Below are positions 8,616-17,626 of a stretch of DNA of 64,000 nucleotides, in pieces. The notes under the pieces were generated by a model that was not told where the DNA came from, searched no databases, and was given only the letters and a program-made list of their open reading frames with translations. This DNA is from Cellulomonas wangsupingiae (GTDB lineage: Bacteria > Actinomycetota > Actinomycetes > Actinomycetales > Cellulomonadaceae): assembly GCF_024508275.1 (NCBI RefSeq), contig NZ_CP101989.1:3534001-3598000 (forward strand), in the 5' to 3' direction. The position numbers were made by a program, and so were the translations under genes. Positions within the stretch are counted from its first letter, which is position 1, and every line of letters begins with the position of its first letter.

Positions 8616-9131
8616 GTGAGCGGCCTGGGCGACCTCGTCGCGCGCCTGTTCGGGCGCGCCCCGCGGCACGTGGTGACGATCGAGGAGGACCCGGTCCCCA
8701 CGGCCGAGCAGATCGCGACCGCCGTGCGCGACGTCGAGACGAGCATCGAGGGGCGGGTGCCCGCGGCGGTGACGGCGCGCGTGCACCGCATCACCGGGAC
8801 GGTCGAGGAGATGGTGCCGCGGCTGGACCGCTTCGGCGTGGGTGACCGGCAGGCGTACACGGTCGTCGCGACCGCGACGAGCTACCTGCCGGAGGCCGTC
8901 GAGGGGTACCTGCGGCTGCCGCGGGACTTCGCGGACCGCCGCGTGGTGTCGCGCGGCAAGACGTCGCTCATGCTGCTGTGCGACCAGCTCGACCTGCTGG
9001 CGATGACGCTCGAGAAGATCTCCGACGCGGTGTCGCGGGCCGACGCCCAGGCGCTGGTCGCGCACGGGCAGTTCCTCGCCGAGAAGTTCGGGCAGTCGTC
9101 GCTGGACGTGCCCGGGGCGGGTGCGCCGTGA
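8616..9131 (+). CDS. Conserved hypothetical protein between TelA and AAA+ genes
   Basis: A 171-residue protein starting at GTG 8616, with GGAGGTGGACCGCAG upstream. Mostly helical and soluble, with no membrane segment: GDLVARLFGRAPRHVV at the N-terminus, then VRDVETSIEGRVP and AYTVVATATSYLPEAVEGYL, and a C-terminal helix LDLLAMTLEKISDAV. I recognise no catalytic motif. It overlaps the next gene (GTGA), so it is co-translated with the AAA+ ATPase. The neighbourhood suggests a partner of TelA or of the ATPase. Confidence 0.75.
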   Translation: MSGLGDLVARLFGRAPRHVVTIEEDPVPTAEQIATAVRDVETSIEGRVPAAVTARVHRITGTVEEMVPRLDRFGVGDRQAYTVVATATSYLPEAVEGYLRLPRDFADRRVVSRGKTSLMLLCDQLDLLAMTLEKISDAVSRADAQALVAHGQFLAEKFGQSSLDVPGAGAP

Positions 9132-10588
9132 GCGCGCTGCCGGGGGCCGTCGACGCGCTCGTCGCGGCCGGCACCGCGGCCGGCCTGCCGCCGGCGGACG
9201 TGCGCGACGAGGGCGAGCGCCTGGCCGCTGCCGTCGCCGAGTCGGTGACGGGTGCGGGCCCGGCGTGGCTCGCGGCGCTCGGCCGGTCCGACGCCGAACT
9301 CACGCCGTTCTTCGCCGCGGCCGCGTCCGCCCGCCGCTGGCGGCACGCCCCCACGGACCTGCTGACGTCGCTCGTCGCCGTCCGCTCACCGCACGCGGCC
9401 GCTTACGCCGACGCGCTCGCCCACGTCGCGTCCGCCGCGTGCGACCTGGGCACCCCGGACCTGCAGGTGGTGGCCGCCGCCTCGGTCACGGCCGCCGTCC
9501 AACGGGCCGCCGCCGCCCTGGCCCCCGCCCCCACCCCCCCGGCCGCGAGAGAGCAATCCAGTCACCTCTCCCCCGTGCTGGATCGCACCGTCACCACCGG
9601 GAGGGGGGACCCCGACCCCCACCCCCCGGGCGCGAGAGAGCAATCCGGTCATGTCGGGTCCGGCTCGACCGGGGCCGCGGACGACGCCCCCGAGAAGACG
9701 TTCGACGAGCTGCTCGCCGAGCTCGACGCGCTCGTCGGCCTCGACAGCGTCAAGCGCGAGATCCGCCAGCAGGCGCAGGTGCTGCGGGTCGAGCGGCTGC
9801 GCGCCGACGCCGGCCTGACGCGCCCGTCGCTGACGCGGCACCTGGTGTTCGTCGGCAACCCCGGCACGGGCAAGACCACCGTCGCGCGGCTCGTCGCCGG
9901 CCTGTACCGCGCGCTGGGCCTGCTGAGCAGCGGCCACCTCGTGGAGGTGGACCGCTCCGAGCTCGTCGCCGGGTACCTCGGCCAGACCGCCACCAAGACC
10001 ACCGAGGTGGTGGCCAGGGCCCTCGGCGGCGTGCTGTTCATCGACGAGGCGTACTCCCTGGCGGAGGACCAGTACGGCGCCGAGGCCGTCAACACGCTGG
10101 TCAAGGACATGGAGGACCACCGCGACGAGCTCGTGGTGATCGTGGCGGGCTACCCGCTGCCCATGGCGAGGTTCCTCACCACCAACCCGGGCCTCGAGAG
10201 CCGGTTCGCCACCACCATCGCCTTCGACGACTACACCGACGCCCAGCTGCGCGAGATCTTCGCGCTCGCGGCGCGCACGGCCGACTTCGAGCCGTCCCCC
10301 GAGGCGCTGGACCTGGTCGAGCAGATCGTCGCCGCCCAGCCGCGGCACGAGGGCTTCGGCAACGGGCGCCTCGCCCGGAACCTGCTGGACCGCGCCGTCC
10401 TGCGGCACGCGTGGCGGCTGCGGGACGTCGCGGCCCCGACGGTCGAGCAGCTGCGCACGCTGCTGCCGGAGGACCTCGCGACGGACGTCGAGGACGTCGC
10501 CCCGGACCTGCCCGCGCCCGGAGCCCCCGACGCACCGGCACCCCCCGCCGTCACCACCCCGGCCAGCCCCACCGAGGAGCCCGCGTGA
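9128..10588 (+). CDS. CbxX/CfqX-type AAA+ ATPase with repeat insertion in its linker
   Basis: A 486-residue AAA+ protein. Residues 1-135 form a helical N-terminal domain and ~185-460 the ATPase domain. Walker A is GNPGTGKTT (243-251), Walker B is GGVLFIDEAYSL, with FDDYTDAQLREIF and GNGRLARNLLDRAV later. The family (CbxX/CfqX, SpoVK-like) makes hexameric remodelling ATPases. Residues ~139-175 of the linker are encoded by three copies of the ATCCAGTC repeat and read AREQSSH, LDRTVTT and AREQSGH, with no frame disruption. GTG 9128 overlaps the upstream stop, and the gene's own stop overlaps the next start. Its target is unknown; remodelling of a membrane or phosphosignalling complex is an inference from the operon. 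Confidence 0.87.
   Translation: MSALPGAVDALVAAGTAAGLPPADVRDEGERLAAAVAESVTGAGPAWLAALGRSDAELTPFFAAAASARRWRHAPTDLLTSLVAVRSPHAAAYADALAHVASAACDLGTPDLQVVAAASVTAAVQRAAAALAPAPTPPAAREQSSHLSPVLDRTVTTGRGDPDPHPPGAREQSGHVGSGSTGAADDAPEKTFDELLAELDALVGLDSVKREIRQQAQVLRVERLRADAGLTRPSLTRHLVFVGNPGTGKTTVARLVAGLYRALGLLSSGHLVEVDRSELVAGYLGQTATKTTEVVARALGGVLFIDEAYSLAEDQYGAEAVNTLVKDMEDHRDELVVIVAGYPLPMARFLTTNPGLESRFATTIAFDDYTDAQLREIFALAARTADFEPSPEALDLVEQIVAAQPRHEGFGNGRLARNLLDRAVLRHAWRLRDVAAPTVEQLRTLLPEDLATDVEDVAPDLPAPGAPDAPAPPAVTTPASPTEEPA
9545..9651. repeat. Three ATCCAGTC repeats inside the AAA+ ATPase gene
   Basis: Copies start at 9545 and 9632 (GCGAGAGAGCAATCC orientation) and 9578 (CTGGATCGCACCGTC, opposite). They are separated by C-rich spacers and are read in frame by the host gene. 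Confidence 0.85.
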
Positions 10589-11877
10589 CCACGACCGTCG
10601 TGCCCACGACACCGAGCGCACCCCCCGCGCCCGGCGCCACCGCGTCGGCCGCGGCCCCGGACCGTCCCACGAGCGGCTGGCGCTCCACGCCGGGCGGCCT
10701 GCGCCTGTGGGGTGCCGTGGCGGTGCTGGTCACGGCCCTGGCAGGGCTGCTCGCGCTGTGGACGACGACGAACCAGAGCACCGCGGTGGCCGGCGTCCGG
10801 GACGCCGCCGCACAGCTCGTCGGCCTGCAGGACGCGCGCAACCAGCTCGTCGCGGCGGACGCGGCGGCGACCACCGCGTTCCTCGTCGGCGGGCTGGAGC
10901 CCACCGACCTGCGGGCCGGGTACGACGCCGCGGTCGACGCCGGCGCGCACGCCCTGACGCTGCTCGCGGCGAGCGGGCCGGAGGGCGCCGAGGGCCTCGC
11001 GGGCGTGTCGGCGGACCTCACGACGTACACCGGGCTGGTCGAGCAGGCGCGCGCCAACAACCGGCAGGGCTTCCCCGTCGCCTCGGCGTACCTGGAGGAG
11101 GCGTCGACGGTGCTCCGCGAGGACATCGTCCCGGCGCTGGACGAGCTCGTGGCCGCCGAGCAGGACCGGGTGGACGGCGAGCTCCGGCTCGTGCGGATCG
11201 CCGCTCCCCTGGTGATCGGGACCGCGTTCCTCGCGCTCGCCGTGCTCGTCGGCGTGCAGGTGTGGGTCGCCCGCCGCACGCGCCGACGGCTGAACGCCGG
11301 GCTCGTGGGCGCGACGGTCGCGGTGCTGGTGATCGGCGTCGTGGGCGGCATCACGCTCGGCGGCACCTCGTCGGCCGCGACCCGCGTGCACGACGAGGCG
11401 TACGCGGCGACGGTCGCGACGTCCCAGGCGTTCGCGCTGGTGAACGACGCCCGCTCGATGGAGGCGTTCACGCTCATCCGCCGCGGGTCGGGGGCCGCGT
11501 ACGAGGAGTCGTTCGTGACGAGCGTCGCGGACGCGCGCACCGCGCTCGAGGGCGACGGCGCGCGCCTCGACGGGTCGCTGGTCGACCGGCTGGACGCGTG
11601 GGTCGCGGCGCACGAGCAGGTGCGGGCGCTGGACGACGCCGGCGACTGGGACGGTGCGGTCGCGCTGGTCACCAGCGAGGACCCGGGGGCGCCGCCGGCG
11701 CTGTTCGACGACCTGTCCACGACGCTCGCCGCGGCCGTGGAGACGGGCGGCGCGGACGTCGCCGACGGGCTGCGGGGAGGCGGCGCCTGGGTCGGGTGGC
11801 TGCTCGCCGCGCTGGGCGCGGGCGGCGCCGTGCTCGCCTGGACGGGGCTGCGCGCACGACGGGAGGAGTACCGATGA
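10585..11877 (+). CDS. glnX: GlnX-like transmembrane sensor protein
   Basis: A 430-residue membrane protein with four predicted segments: ~37-57 (LWGAVAVLVTALAGLLAL), ~211-233, ~240-262 and ~395-417. Two extracytoplasmic helical domains lie between segments 1-2 and 3-4. It starts at a GTG overlapping the ATPase stop, and its stop overlaps the lipoprotein start. The order transmembrane protein, GlnH lipoprotein, PknG kinase matches mycobacterial glnX-glnH-pknG, and length is close to mycobacterial GlnX (~440). In mycobacteria GlnX relays ligand binding by GlnH to cytoplasmic PknG. The call rests on topology, length and synteny more than on motifs. Confidence 0.75.
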   Translation: MTTTVVPTTPSAPPAPGATASAAAPDRPTSGWRSTPGGLRLWGAVAVLVTALAGLLALWTTTNQSTAVAGVRDAAAQLVGLQDARNQLVAADAAATTAFLVGGLEPTDLRAGYDAAVDAGAHALTLLAASGPEGAEGLAGVSADLTTYTGLVEQARANNRQGFPVASAYLEEASTVLREDIVPALDELVAAEQDRVDGELRLVRIAAPLVIGTAFLALAVLVGVQVWVARRTRRRLNAGLVGATVAVLVIGVVGGITLGGTSSAATRVHDEAYAATVATSQAFALVNDARSMEAFTLIRRGSGAAYEESFVTSVADARTALEGDGARLDGSLVDRLDAWVAAHEQVRALDDAGDWDGAVALVTSEDPGAPPALFDDLSTTLAAAVETGGADVADGLRGGGAWVGWLLAALGAGGAVLAWTGLRARREEYR

Positions 11878-12866
11878 GCACACGCACGACGGACACCTCG
11901 CACGGGGACGGCGCCGCGCGCCGGCGCCGGGTGCTGCGCGCAGCGCTCGCGACGGCGGCGTTCGTGGCCGTCGCGCTCGGCGGCTGCGCACGGCCCGCCC
12001 CCGGGGGCACGGCCGTGATCCCCCCGGCGGCCGAGGCCGCCGCCGCGCCCGCCCCGGCCGCGGCGGAGTGCGCCGACGCCATCACGTCGTACGCGCCGAC
12101 CACGGGCACGCAGATCCCGGCGGGCTCGACGATGGAGGCCATCCGGTCACGCGGCCACCTGGTCGTCGGGGTGTCCGCGGACACCCTGCGCATGGGTGCG
12201 CGCAACCCGTTCACGGGGCAGATCGAGGGCTTCGACATCGACGTCGCGCGGCAGGTCGCCCAGGCGATCCTCGGCGACCCCGACGCGATCCGGTTCCGCG
12301 TCATCACGGCCGGCGACCGCATCCCCGTCCTCGTGGACCACGAGGTCGACCTGGTCGCCCGCGCGTTCACCATGAACTGCGAGCGCTGGGCGGACATCGC
12401 CTTCTCCGCGGAGTACTTCACGGCCGGGCAGAAGGTGCTGGTCAGCACGGAGTCCGAGGCGACGGGCATCGAAGGGCTCGCCGGGCGGCGCGTGTGCGCA
12501 CCCGAGGGCACGACGACGCTCGAGCGGCTCGCCGACTACGACGTCGAGGCCGTCGGGGCGCGGACCCACTCCGCCTGCCTCGCGCTGTTCCAGCAGGGGC
12601 GCGTCGACGCGATCACCGGCGACGACACCGTCCTGGCCGGGTTCGTCGCGCAGGACCCGTACGCGCGCGTCGTCGGCGAGGCGTTCAGCGCCGAGCCGTA
12701 CGGCCTGGGCATCCCCGCCGACCAGGTCGACATGGCACGGTTCGTCAACGCCGTCCTCGACGGCATGAAGGCCGACGGCACGTGGACGCAGCTCTACGAC
12801 CGCTGGCTGGGCGAGGCCCTGGGCCCGGCGCCCGCACCGCCGTCGTCCGTGTACGGACGGTCGTGA
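11874..12866 (+). CDS. glnH: Glutamine/glutamate-binding lipoprotein GlnH
   Basis: A 330-residue extracytoplasmic solute-binding protein of family 3. The N-terminus has an Arg-rich n-region, a hydrophobic core and an ALGGC lipobox with Cys ~38. The mature part shows GHLVVGVSADTLRMGARNPF, GQIEGFDIDVARQVAQAIL and LVDHEVDLVARAFTMNCERW, typical of amino-acid binding proteins; length matches mycobacterial GlnH (~328). ATG 11874 overlaps the glnX stop. There are no ABC permease genes nearby, so a sensory rather than transport role is likely: binding Asp/Glu/Gln outside and signalling through GlnX to PknG. Ligand specificity is inferred from mycobacterial work. Confidence 0.85.
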   Translation: MSTRTTDTSHGDGAARRRRVLRAALATAAFVAVALGGCARPAPGGTAVIPPAAEAAAAPAPAAAECADAITSYAPTTGTQIPAGSTMEAIRSRGHLVVGVSADTLRMGARNPFTGQIEGFDIDVARQVAQAILGDPDAIRFRVITAGDRIPVLVDHEVDLVARAFTMNCERWADIAFSAEYFTAGQKVLVSTESEATGIEGLAGRRVCAPEGTTTLERLADYDVEAVGARTHSACLALFQQGRVDAITGDDTVLAGFVAQDPYARVVGEAFSAEPYGLGIPADQVDMARFVNAVLDGMKADGTWTQLYDRWLGEALGPAPAPPSSVYGRS

Positions 12867-13996
12867 CCCCGACCGCCATGGCTGCCGCGTCCGCCGACGT
12901 CGTCGCTCCCGTCGCCCCCGGGCGGCTGGGCGAGGCCATCGGCGCGCGCGACCTCATGACGTACCTCGACGGCCTCCTGACGTGGCTCGACGACCGGCGG
13001 TCCCGGCTGGACGCGCTCGACACCGCCGCGCAGGCGACCGCCGACTCCGAGCGGTACACGCCGGACGTGGTGCTCGCCCTGTCCGTGTGGCAGTCGGTGC
13101 GCACCCGCGCCGACGAGCTGCTGGCGGTGTGGGACGACGGGCGCGTGACCGAGGTCGAGCGGGAACGCATGTCGCAGCTCGTGTGGGGGCGGGTCGACAC
13201 GCGCGCCGGCGCCTCGCCGGTCTCGCTGCCCGAGGCGCTGACGCTGTGCGACGCGATGGTCTCGGCGCTGCGCACACGCCTCGCGTTCGACCCGGACACC
13301 GCCGACGTCGTCGCCCGGCTGCGCGGGGTGCGCGCGGCGCTCGTCCGTGCCGAGGACCTCGCCGGCTCCGACACCGCCGCCCACGAGCGGCTCACGGCGC
13401 TGCGGGACCGCGAGCAGCGCCTGTCGGCGCAGGCGGCCCGCGGTGGCGACGTCTCGGGACCGCTGACGGAGCTGGAGACGCGGACCGCGCACGCCGAGCG
13501 CGACCTCATGGTGGCGGTGTCCCAGCGCCGGTCGGCCGCGCGGGCCCGCGTCGACGCCCAGGCCACGGCCGCCGCCCTCGAGGCCCGCGAGCCGGCGCTG
13601 CACGCCCTGGCCGAGCGCTGCCGCCGCGAGGTGGCCCACCCGCCGCGCCTCGCGGTGCCCGACGTGTCGCGCCTCGGCCCGGTCCCGTTGGACCGCGACG
13701 CCCTCGACGCGTTCGTCGCCCGGCTCGACGCGGTCCGCCGCGCCCTCGACGCCGCGCAGGACGCGTACAGCGCGCCGCTGCGGGAGCGCGCCGAGCTGCG
13801 CTACCGCCTGGGACGCGCGGCGAGCCTCGCGTCGTCCAACGGCCGCGACGCGTCGCCCACCGTGCGCGCGGCGCACGACGAGGCACGGGACGCCGTCGGG
13901 ACCACGCCCTGCGACGTGGGCCTCGCACGCGCCCTCGTCGAGCAGTACGAGCACCTCGCCCGGCCTCTGCCGGGCGGACCGGGAGGAGCCCGATGA
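12863..13996 (+). CDS. Conserved helical hypothetical protein between GlnH and PknG
   Basis: A 377-residue protein predicted to be mostly alpha-helical and coiled-coil: LGEAIGARDLMTYLDGLLTW, then repeated Arg/Ala/Glu/Leu-rich heptads and LAERCRREVAHPPRLAVPD before a C-terminal helical part. No membrane segment, signal peptide or catalytic motif is seen. Start is taken at GTG 12863, overlapping the glnH stop; ATG 12878 is possible. Its stop overlaps the pknG start. I know no counterpart between glnH and pknG in mycobacteria, so this is an extra component here, perhaps an adaptor between the membrane complex and the kinase. Confidence 0.75.
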   Translation: MTPTAMAAASADVVAPVAPGRLGEAIGARDLMTYLDGLLTWLDDRRSRLDALDTAAQATADSERYTPDVVLALSVWQSVRTRADELLAVWDDGRVTEVERERMSQLVWGRVDTRAGASPVSLPEALTLCDAMVSALRTRLAFDPDTADVVARLRGVRAALVRAEDLAGSDTAAHERLTALRDREQRLSAQAARGGDVSGPLTELETRTAHAERDLMVAVSQRRSAARARVDAQATAAALEAREPALHALAERCRREVAHPPRLAVPDVSRLGPVPLDRDALDAFVARLDAVRRALDAAQDAYSAPLRERAELRYRLGRAASLASSNGRDASPTVRAAHDEARDAVGTTPCDVGLARALVEQYEHLARPLPGGPGGAR

Positions 13997-16344
13997 CCAC
14001 CGCGACCGCCTGCCGCGAGCCCGGCTGCACGGGGACGTACGAGGACGGCTGGTGCGACGTGTGCGGGTCGCCCGCACCCGCCGGCGCCACGTCGACGACC
14101 ACGGGGACGGCGACGCCGCCGGCCACCGGCCCGGCGCCCGGCGGCGCAACGGGTGCACGCACCCCGTCCGCGATGCTCGGCACCGGCATCGCGCCCGGTG
14201 TCCCCGCACCCGGGCGCGCGGGCGCCGACCCCGAGGCGGAGCGCTCCACCCGCACCGGCCGCACCAGCTCGACGCGGCTCGCGTCGGCGGCACTCGGCTC
14301 GGCACGCACGGCCGCGACCGGCTCGCGCGCGACGCGGCGCCTGGGCACGTCCTCGACGCGCCTGCGGCGCGCACGCCTCGGCGCCGGCCTGACGACGGTC
14401 CCGCCCGCCCCGGTGGACGACCCGCTGCAGGCCGTCATGACGGACCCGCAGGTCCCGGAGCGCAAGCGGTTCTGCGCCGCGTGCGGCGAGCCCGTCGGGC
14501 GGGGCCGCGACGGCGTCCCGGCGCGCACCCAGGGCTTCTGCCCGTCGTGCGGCGCCCGGTTCGACTTCGACCCGCGCCTGACGCCCGGCACGCTCGTAGG
14601 CGGGCAGTACGAGGTCGCCGGGTGCCTCGCGCACGGCGGCATGGGCTGGATCTACCTGGCCCGCGACCGCAACGTGTCCGGCCGGTGGGTCGTCCTCAAG
14701 GGCCTGCTGAACAGCGGCGACCCGGACGCGGTCGCCGCGGCGATCTCCGAGCGGCAGTTCCTCGCGCGTGTCGAGCACCCGCTGATCGTCGAGATCTACA
14801 ACTTCGTGCAGCACGACGGCGACGGGTACACCGTCATGGAGTTCGTCGGCGGGCGGTCGCTGAAGGAGCTGCTGACCGACCGCCGCGAGGCCTCCGGGCA
14901 CGTCGACCCGCTGCCCGTCGACCAGGCCCTCGCGTTCGTCCTCGAGGTGCTGCCCGCGTTCGCGTACCTGCACGACGTGGGCCTGCTGTACTGCGACTTC
15001 AAGCCCGACAACGTCATCCAGGCCGGCGACGCCCTCAAGCTCATCGACATGGGCGGCGTCCGGCGCATCGACGACGACCAGTCCGCGATCTACGGCACGG
15101 TCGGGTACCAGGCGCCGGAGGTGCCGGTCGACGGCCCGTCCGTCGCGTCGGACGTCTACACGATCGGCCGCACCCTGGCCACGCTCGTCCTGGACTTCCG
15201 CGGCAACACCACGACGTACGTCGCGGCGCTGCCCCCGGTCGACGAGACCCCCGTGTTCGCGCGGTACGACTCGTTCTACCGGCTGCTCGCCAAGGCGTGC
15301 GCACCCGACCCGTCGGACCGGTTCGGGTCCGTCGACGAGATGCGCGCCCAGGTGCTCGGGGTCCTGCGCGAGGTCGTCGCCGCCGACCGCGGCGCGGGCG
15401 ACCCCCCGCTGACCAGCGCCGCGTCCGTGCTGTTCGAGCCGCCCGTGACCGACCACGTCGACCGGCCGCTGGCGTGGGACGAGCTGCCGGCGCTCAAGGT
15501 CGACCCGGACGACCCCGCTGCCGGGTGGCTGTCCGGCGTCAACGTGACGGACCCGGAGCAGCGGCTCGCGGCCCTCGCGGACGCACCGGACGACACCGTC
15601 GAGGTCCGTCTGCTGCGCGCGACCAGCGCGATCGAGGCGGGACGTCCCGACGTCGTGACGGCCGCGGTCGAGGCGATCCTCGCCGACGACCCGTGGGAGT
15701 GGCGCGCGGTGTGGACGCAGGGCCTCGCGCAGCTCGCGACCGGGGACCCCGTGGGGGCGCGCGCGTCGTTCAACGCCGTCTACGGGCAGGTCCCGGGCGA
15801 GCTCGCGCCCAAGCTGGCGCTCGCGGTGGCCTGCGAGCTGTCCGGCGAGCCGGGGATCGCGGAGCAGCTCTACGCGACGTGCGCCTACGCCGACGCCAAC
15901 TACACGGCCCCTGCCGCGTTCGGCCTCGCGCGCCTGCGCCTGGCGTCCCTGCACCTCGACGACGCCCTCGCGGCGCTCGACCTGGTGACGCCGACGCGCA
16001 GCTCCTACCCGCAGGCGCGCCTCATGCGGGCCCGGATCCTCGCCCGGTCACGCAGCGACCTGCCCTCGCTGGCCGCCGCGCTCGACTCGGTGCGCACGGT
16101 GTCGCTCGCACCGGCCGAGCACGCGGCCCTGCGGGTCGACGTGCTGAGCACCGCGCTCGCGACGGTGGACGCGGGCGGTACGGCGCCCGGCGTGACCCTC
16201 GACGGCGCTCCGGCGACCCGCGCCGGTGTGACCGACGCGCTGGAGGCCGCGTACCGCGACCAGGCGGCCCTCACCGAGGACCGTGCGACGCGCGTCGCGC
16301 TCGTCGACCGCGCCAACGAGGTGCGCAGGTGGACGACGTGGTGA
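13993..16344 (+). CDS. pknG: Serine/threonine protein kinase PknG
   Basis: A 783-residue PknG-type soluble kinase. An N-terminal Cys cluster (C7, C12, C21, C24) precedes a basic Ser/Thr-rich region. A rubredoxin-like domain has CAAC (161-164) and CPSC (183-186). The kinase domain has a Gly loop (~GCLAHGGMGWIYLA), ATP Lys ~236 (VVLKG), catalytic YCDFKPDN (Asp ~335; Tyr-Cys replaces the usual His-Arg) and IDMGG replacing DFG, all PknG traits. The C-terminal ~300 residues are TPR-like. In Actinobacteria PknG phosphorylates an FHA protein (GarA/OdhI) to control glutamate and TCA flux. It overlaps both neighbours by 4 bp. The extra N-terminal cysteines are shared with the PP2C and FHA proteins here. 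Confidence 0.93.
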   Translation: MTTATACREPGCTGTYEDGWCDVCGSPAPAGATSTTTGTATPPATGPAPGGATGARTPSAMLGTGIAPGVPAPGRAGADPEAERSTRTGRTSSTRLASAALGSARTAATGSRATRRLGTSSTRLRRARLGAGLTTVPPAPVDDPLQAVMTDPQVPERKRFCAACGEPVGRGRDGVPARTQGFCPSCGARFDFDPRLTPGTLVGGQYEVAGCLAHGGMGWIYLARDRNVSGRWVVLKGLLNSGDPDAVAAAISERQFLARVEHPLIVEIYNFVQHDGDGYTVMEFVGGRSLKELLTDRREASGHVDPLPVDQALAFVLEVLPAFAYLHDVGLLYCDFKPDNVIQAGDALKLIDMGGVRRIDDDQSAIYGTVGYQAPEVPVDGPSVASDVYTIGRTLATLVLDFRGNTTTYVAALPPVDETPVFARYDSFYRLLAKACAPDPSDRFGSVDEMRAQVLGVLREVVAADRGAGDPPLTSAASVLFEPPVTDHVDRPLAWDELPALKVDPDDPAAGWLSGVNVTDPEQRLAALADAPDDTVEVRLLRATSAIEAGRPDVVTAAVEAILADDPWEWRAVWTQGLAQLATGDPVGARASFNAVYGQVPGELAPKLALAVACELSGEPGIAEQLYATCAYADANYTAPAAFGLARLRLASLHLDDALAALDLVTPTRSSYPQARLMRARILARSRSDLPSLAAALDSVRTVSLAPAEHAALRVDVLSTALATVDAGGTAPGVTLDGAPATRAGVTDALEAAYRDQAALTEDRATRVALVDRANEVRRWTTW

Positions 16345-17573
16345 ACGAGGCCCCCGGGGCCGCGGCCCCGGCTGCCGGGGGGACGGTGTGCGCCGCGTGC
16401 GGTGAGCGCGCCGGTGACGGTGCGCGGTTCTGCGAGTCGTGCGGTGCGCCGCTCGCGGCGGCGGCGCCGGCGGCCGAGGTGACGCCGACCGCGGCGGAGG
16501 TGGCGCCGGAGGTCGTGGCGGCGGAGGTGGCGGCGGAGCCGGCCGTCGGACCGTCGACGGCAGACGCACCCGGGACCGGGCCCGTCCCGCACCCGGACGC
16601 GTGCCCGGCCTGCGGCGGGGAGGTCGCGACCGACGGCTACTGCACGCAGTGCGGCGCCCGTGCACCCGTCGAGCGCGACCACCGCGAGGAGCAGCCGGCG
16701 CCTCACGTCGCCGGCGTCAGCGACGTGGGCGTGCGGCGCCGCCGCAACGAGGACGCACTCGCCCTGGGCGTCGTCGGCGACGTCAGCGTGCTCGTCGTGT
16801 GCGACGGCGTGTCCTCCGCACCCGACTCCGACGTCGCCAGCCAGGCGGCGGCCACCACGGCGCGCGACGTCCTGGTGGCCGGCGCCGCCGACGTCGGCGC
16901 GGACGACGCCGCCGGGTGGTCGCGGCTCCTGGTCGCGTCCGGGCACCGTGCCGACGCCGCCGCGCACGCCGCCGTCGACGACGCGACAGCCCGGCAGGAC
17001 CCGCCGTCGTGCACGTTCGCCGCCGCGGTCGCCGGCCCGACGCTGCTGGTCGCGGGCTGGCTGGGCGACTCCCGCGTCTACTGGCTGCCCGACGCGGGCA
17101 CGCCCGAGCAGCTCACCGAGGACGACTCGGTGGCCGCCGAGCTCATGGCCGGCGGCATGTCCCGCGCCGCGGCCGAGCGCTCCCCCGACGCGCACGCCAT
17201 CACCCGGTGGCTCGGCGCCGACGCCGGCGAGACGACGGCCCGCACCGTCGCGACCCGCCCGTCCGGGCCCGGCTGGGTGCTCGCGTGCTCCGACGGCCTG
17301 TGGAACTACGCCTCGGCCCCGGAGGTCGTCGCCGACCTGCTGCGCGAGGCCGTGCGGCGCGTCGGCACGGACCCCCTGGCCCTGTCGCGCGACCTGGTCG
17401 CCTGGGCCAACGCCCGCGGCGGGCACGACAACGTGACGGCCGCGCTCGCACGGGTCACCGGGCCCACGGCCGGTGACGCCGACGCGCACGAGGCTGACGC
17501 CGGCACCGCACCCACGGCACGGCGACGACCTCCCGGTAACCTCCGGGAACAGCCTGTCGCACCCGCACCCTGA
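16341..17573 (+). CDS. PP2C-family protein phosphatase with N-terminal zinc ribbons
   Basis: A 410-residue protein. Residues 17-34 (CAAC...CESC) and 88-104 (CPAC...CTQC) are two zinc ribbons joined by an Ala/Glu/Val-rich linker. The PP2C domain starts near 124 (GVSDVGVRRRRNEDAL), with metal ligands in VVCDGVSSA, GWLGDSRVYW, LACSDGLWNY and GGHDNVTAAL. PP2C enzymes remove phosphate from Ser/Thr using two metal ions. Start GTG 16341 overlaps the pknG stop; GTG 16329 and 16338 are also in frame. It is the natural antagonist of PknG in this operon. The Ala-rich region may be a flexible spacer. Confidence 0.9.
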   Translation: MNEAPGAAAPAAGGTVCAACGERAGDGARFCESCGAPLAAAAPAAEVTPTAAEVAPEVVAAEVAAEPAVGPSTADAPGTGPVPHPDACPACGGEVATDGYCTQCGARAPVERDHREEQPAPHVAGVSDVGVRRRRNEDALALGVVGDVSVLVVCDGVSSAPDSDVASQAAATTARDVLVAGAADVGADDAAGWSRLLVASGHRADAAAHAAVDDATARQDPPSCTFAAAVAGPTLLVAGWLGDSRVYWLPDAGTPEQLTEDDSVAAELMAGGMSRAAAERSPDAHAITRWLGADAGETTARTVATRPSGPGWVLACSDGLWNYASAPEVVADLLREAVRRVGTDPLALSRDLVAWANARGGHDNVTAALARVTGPTAGDADAHEADAGTAPTARRRPPGNLREQPVAPAP

Positions 17574-17626
17574 CCGTCACCGATCCGTCCGTCGCACCAC
17601 CGCACCGACCCCGACGAGGAGCCAGC

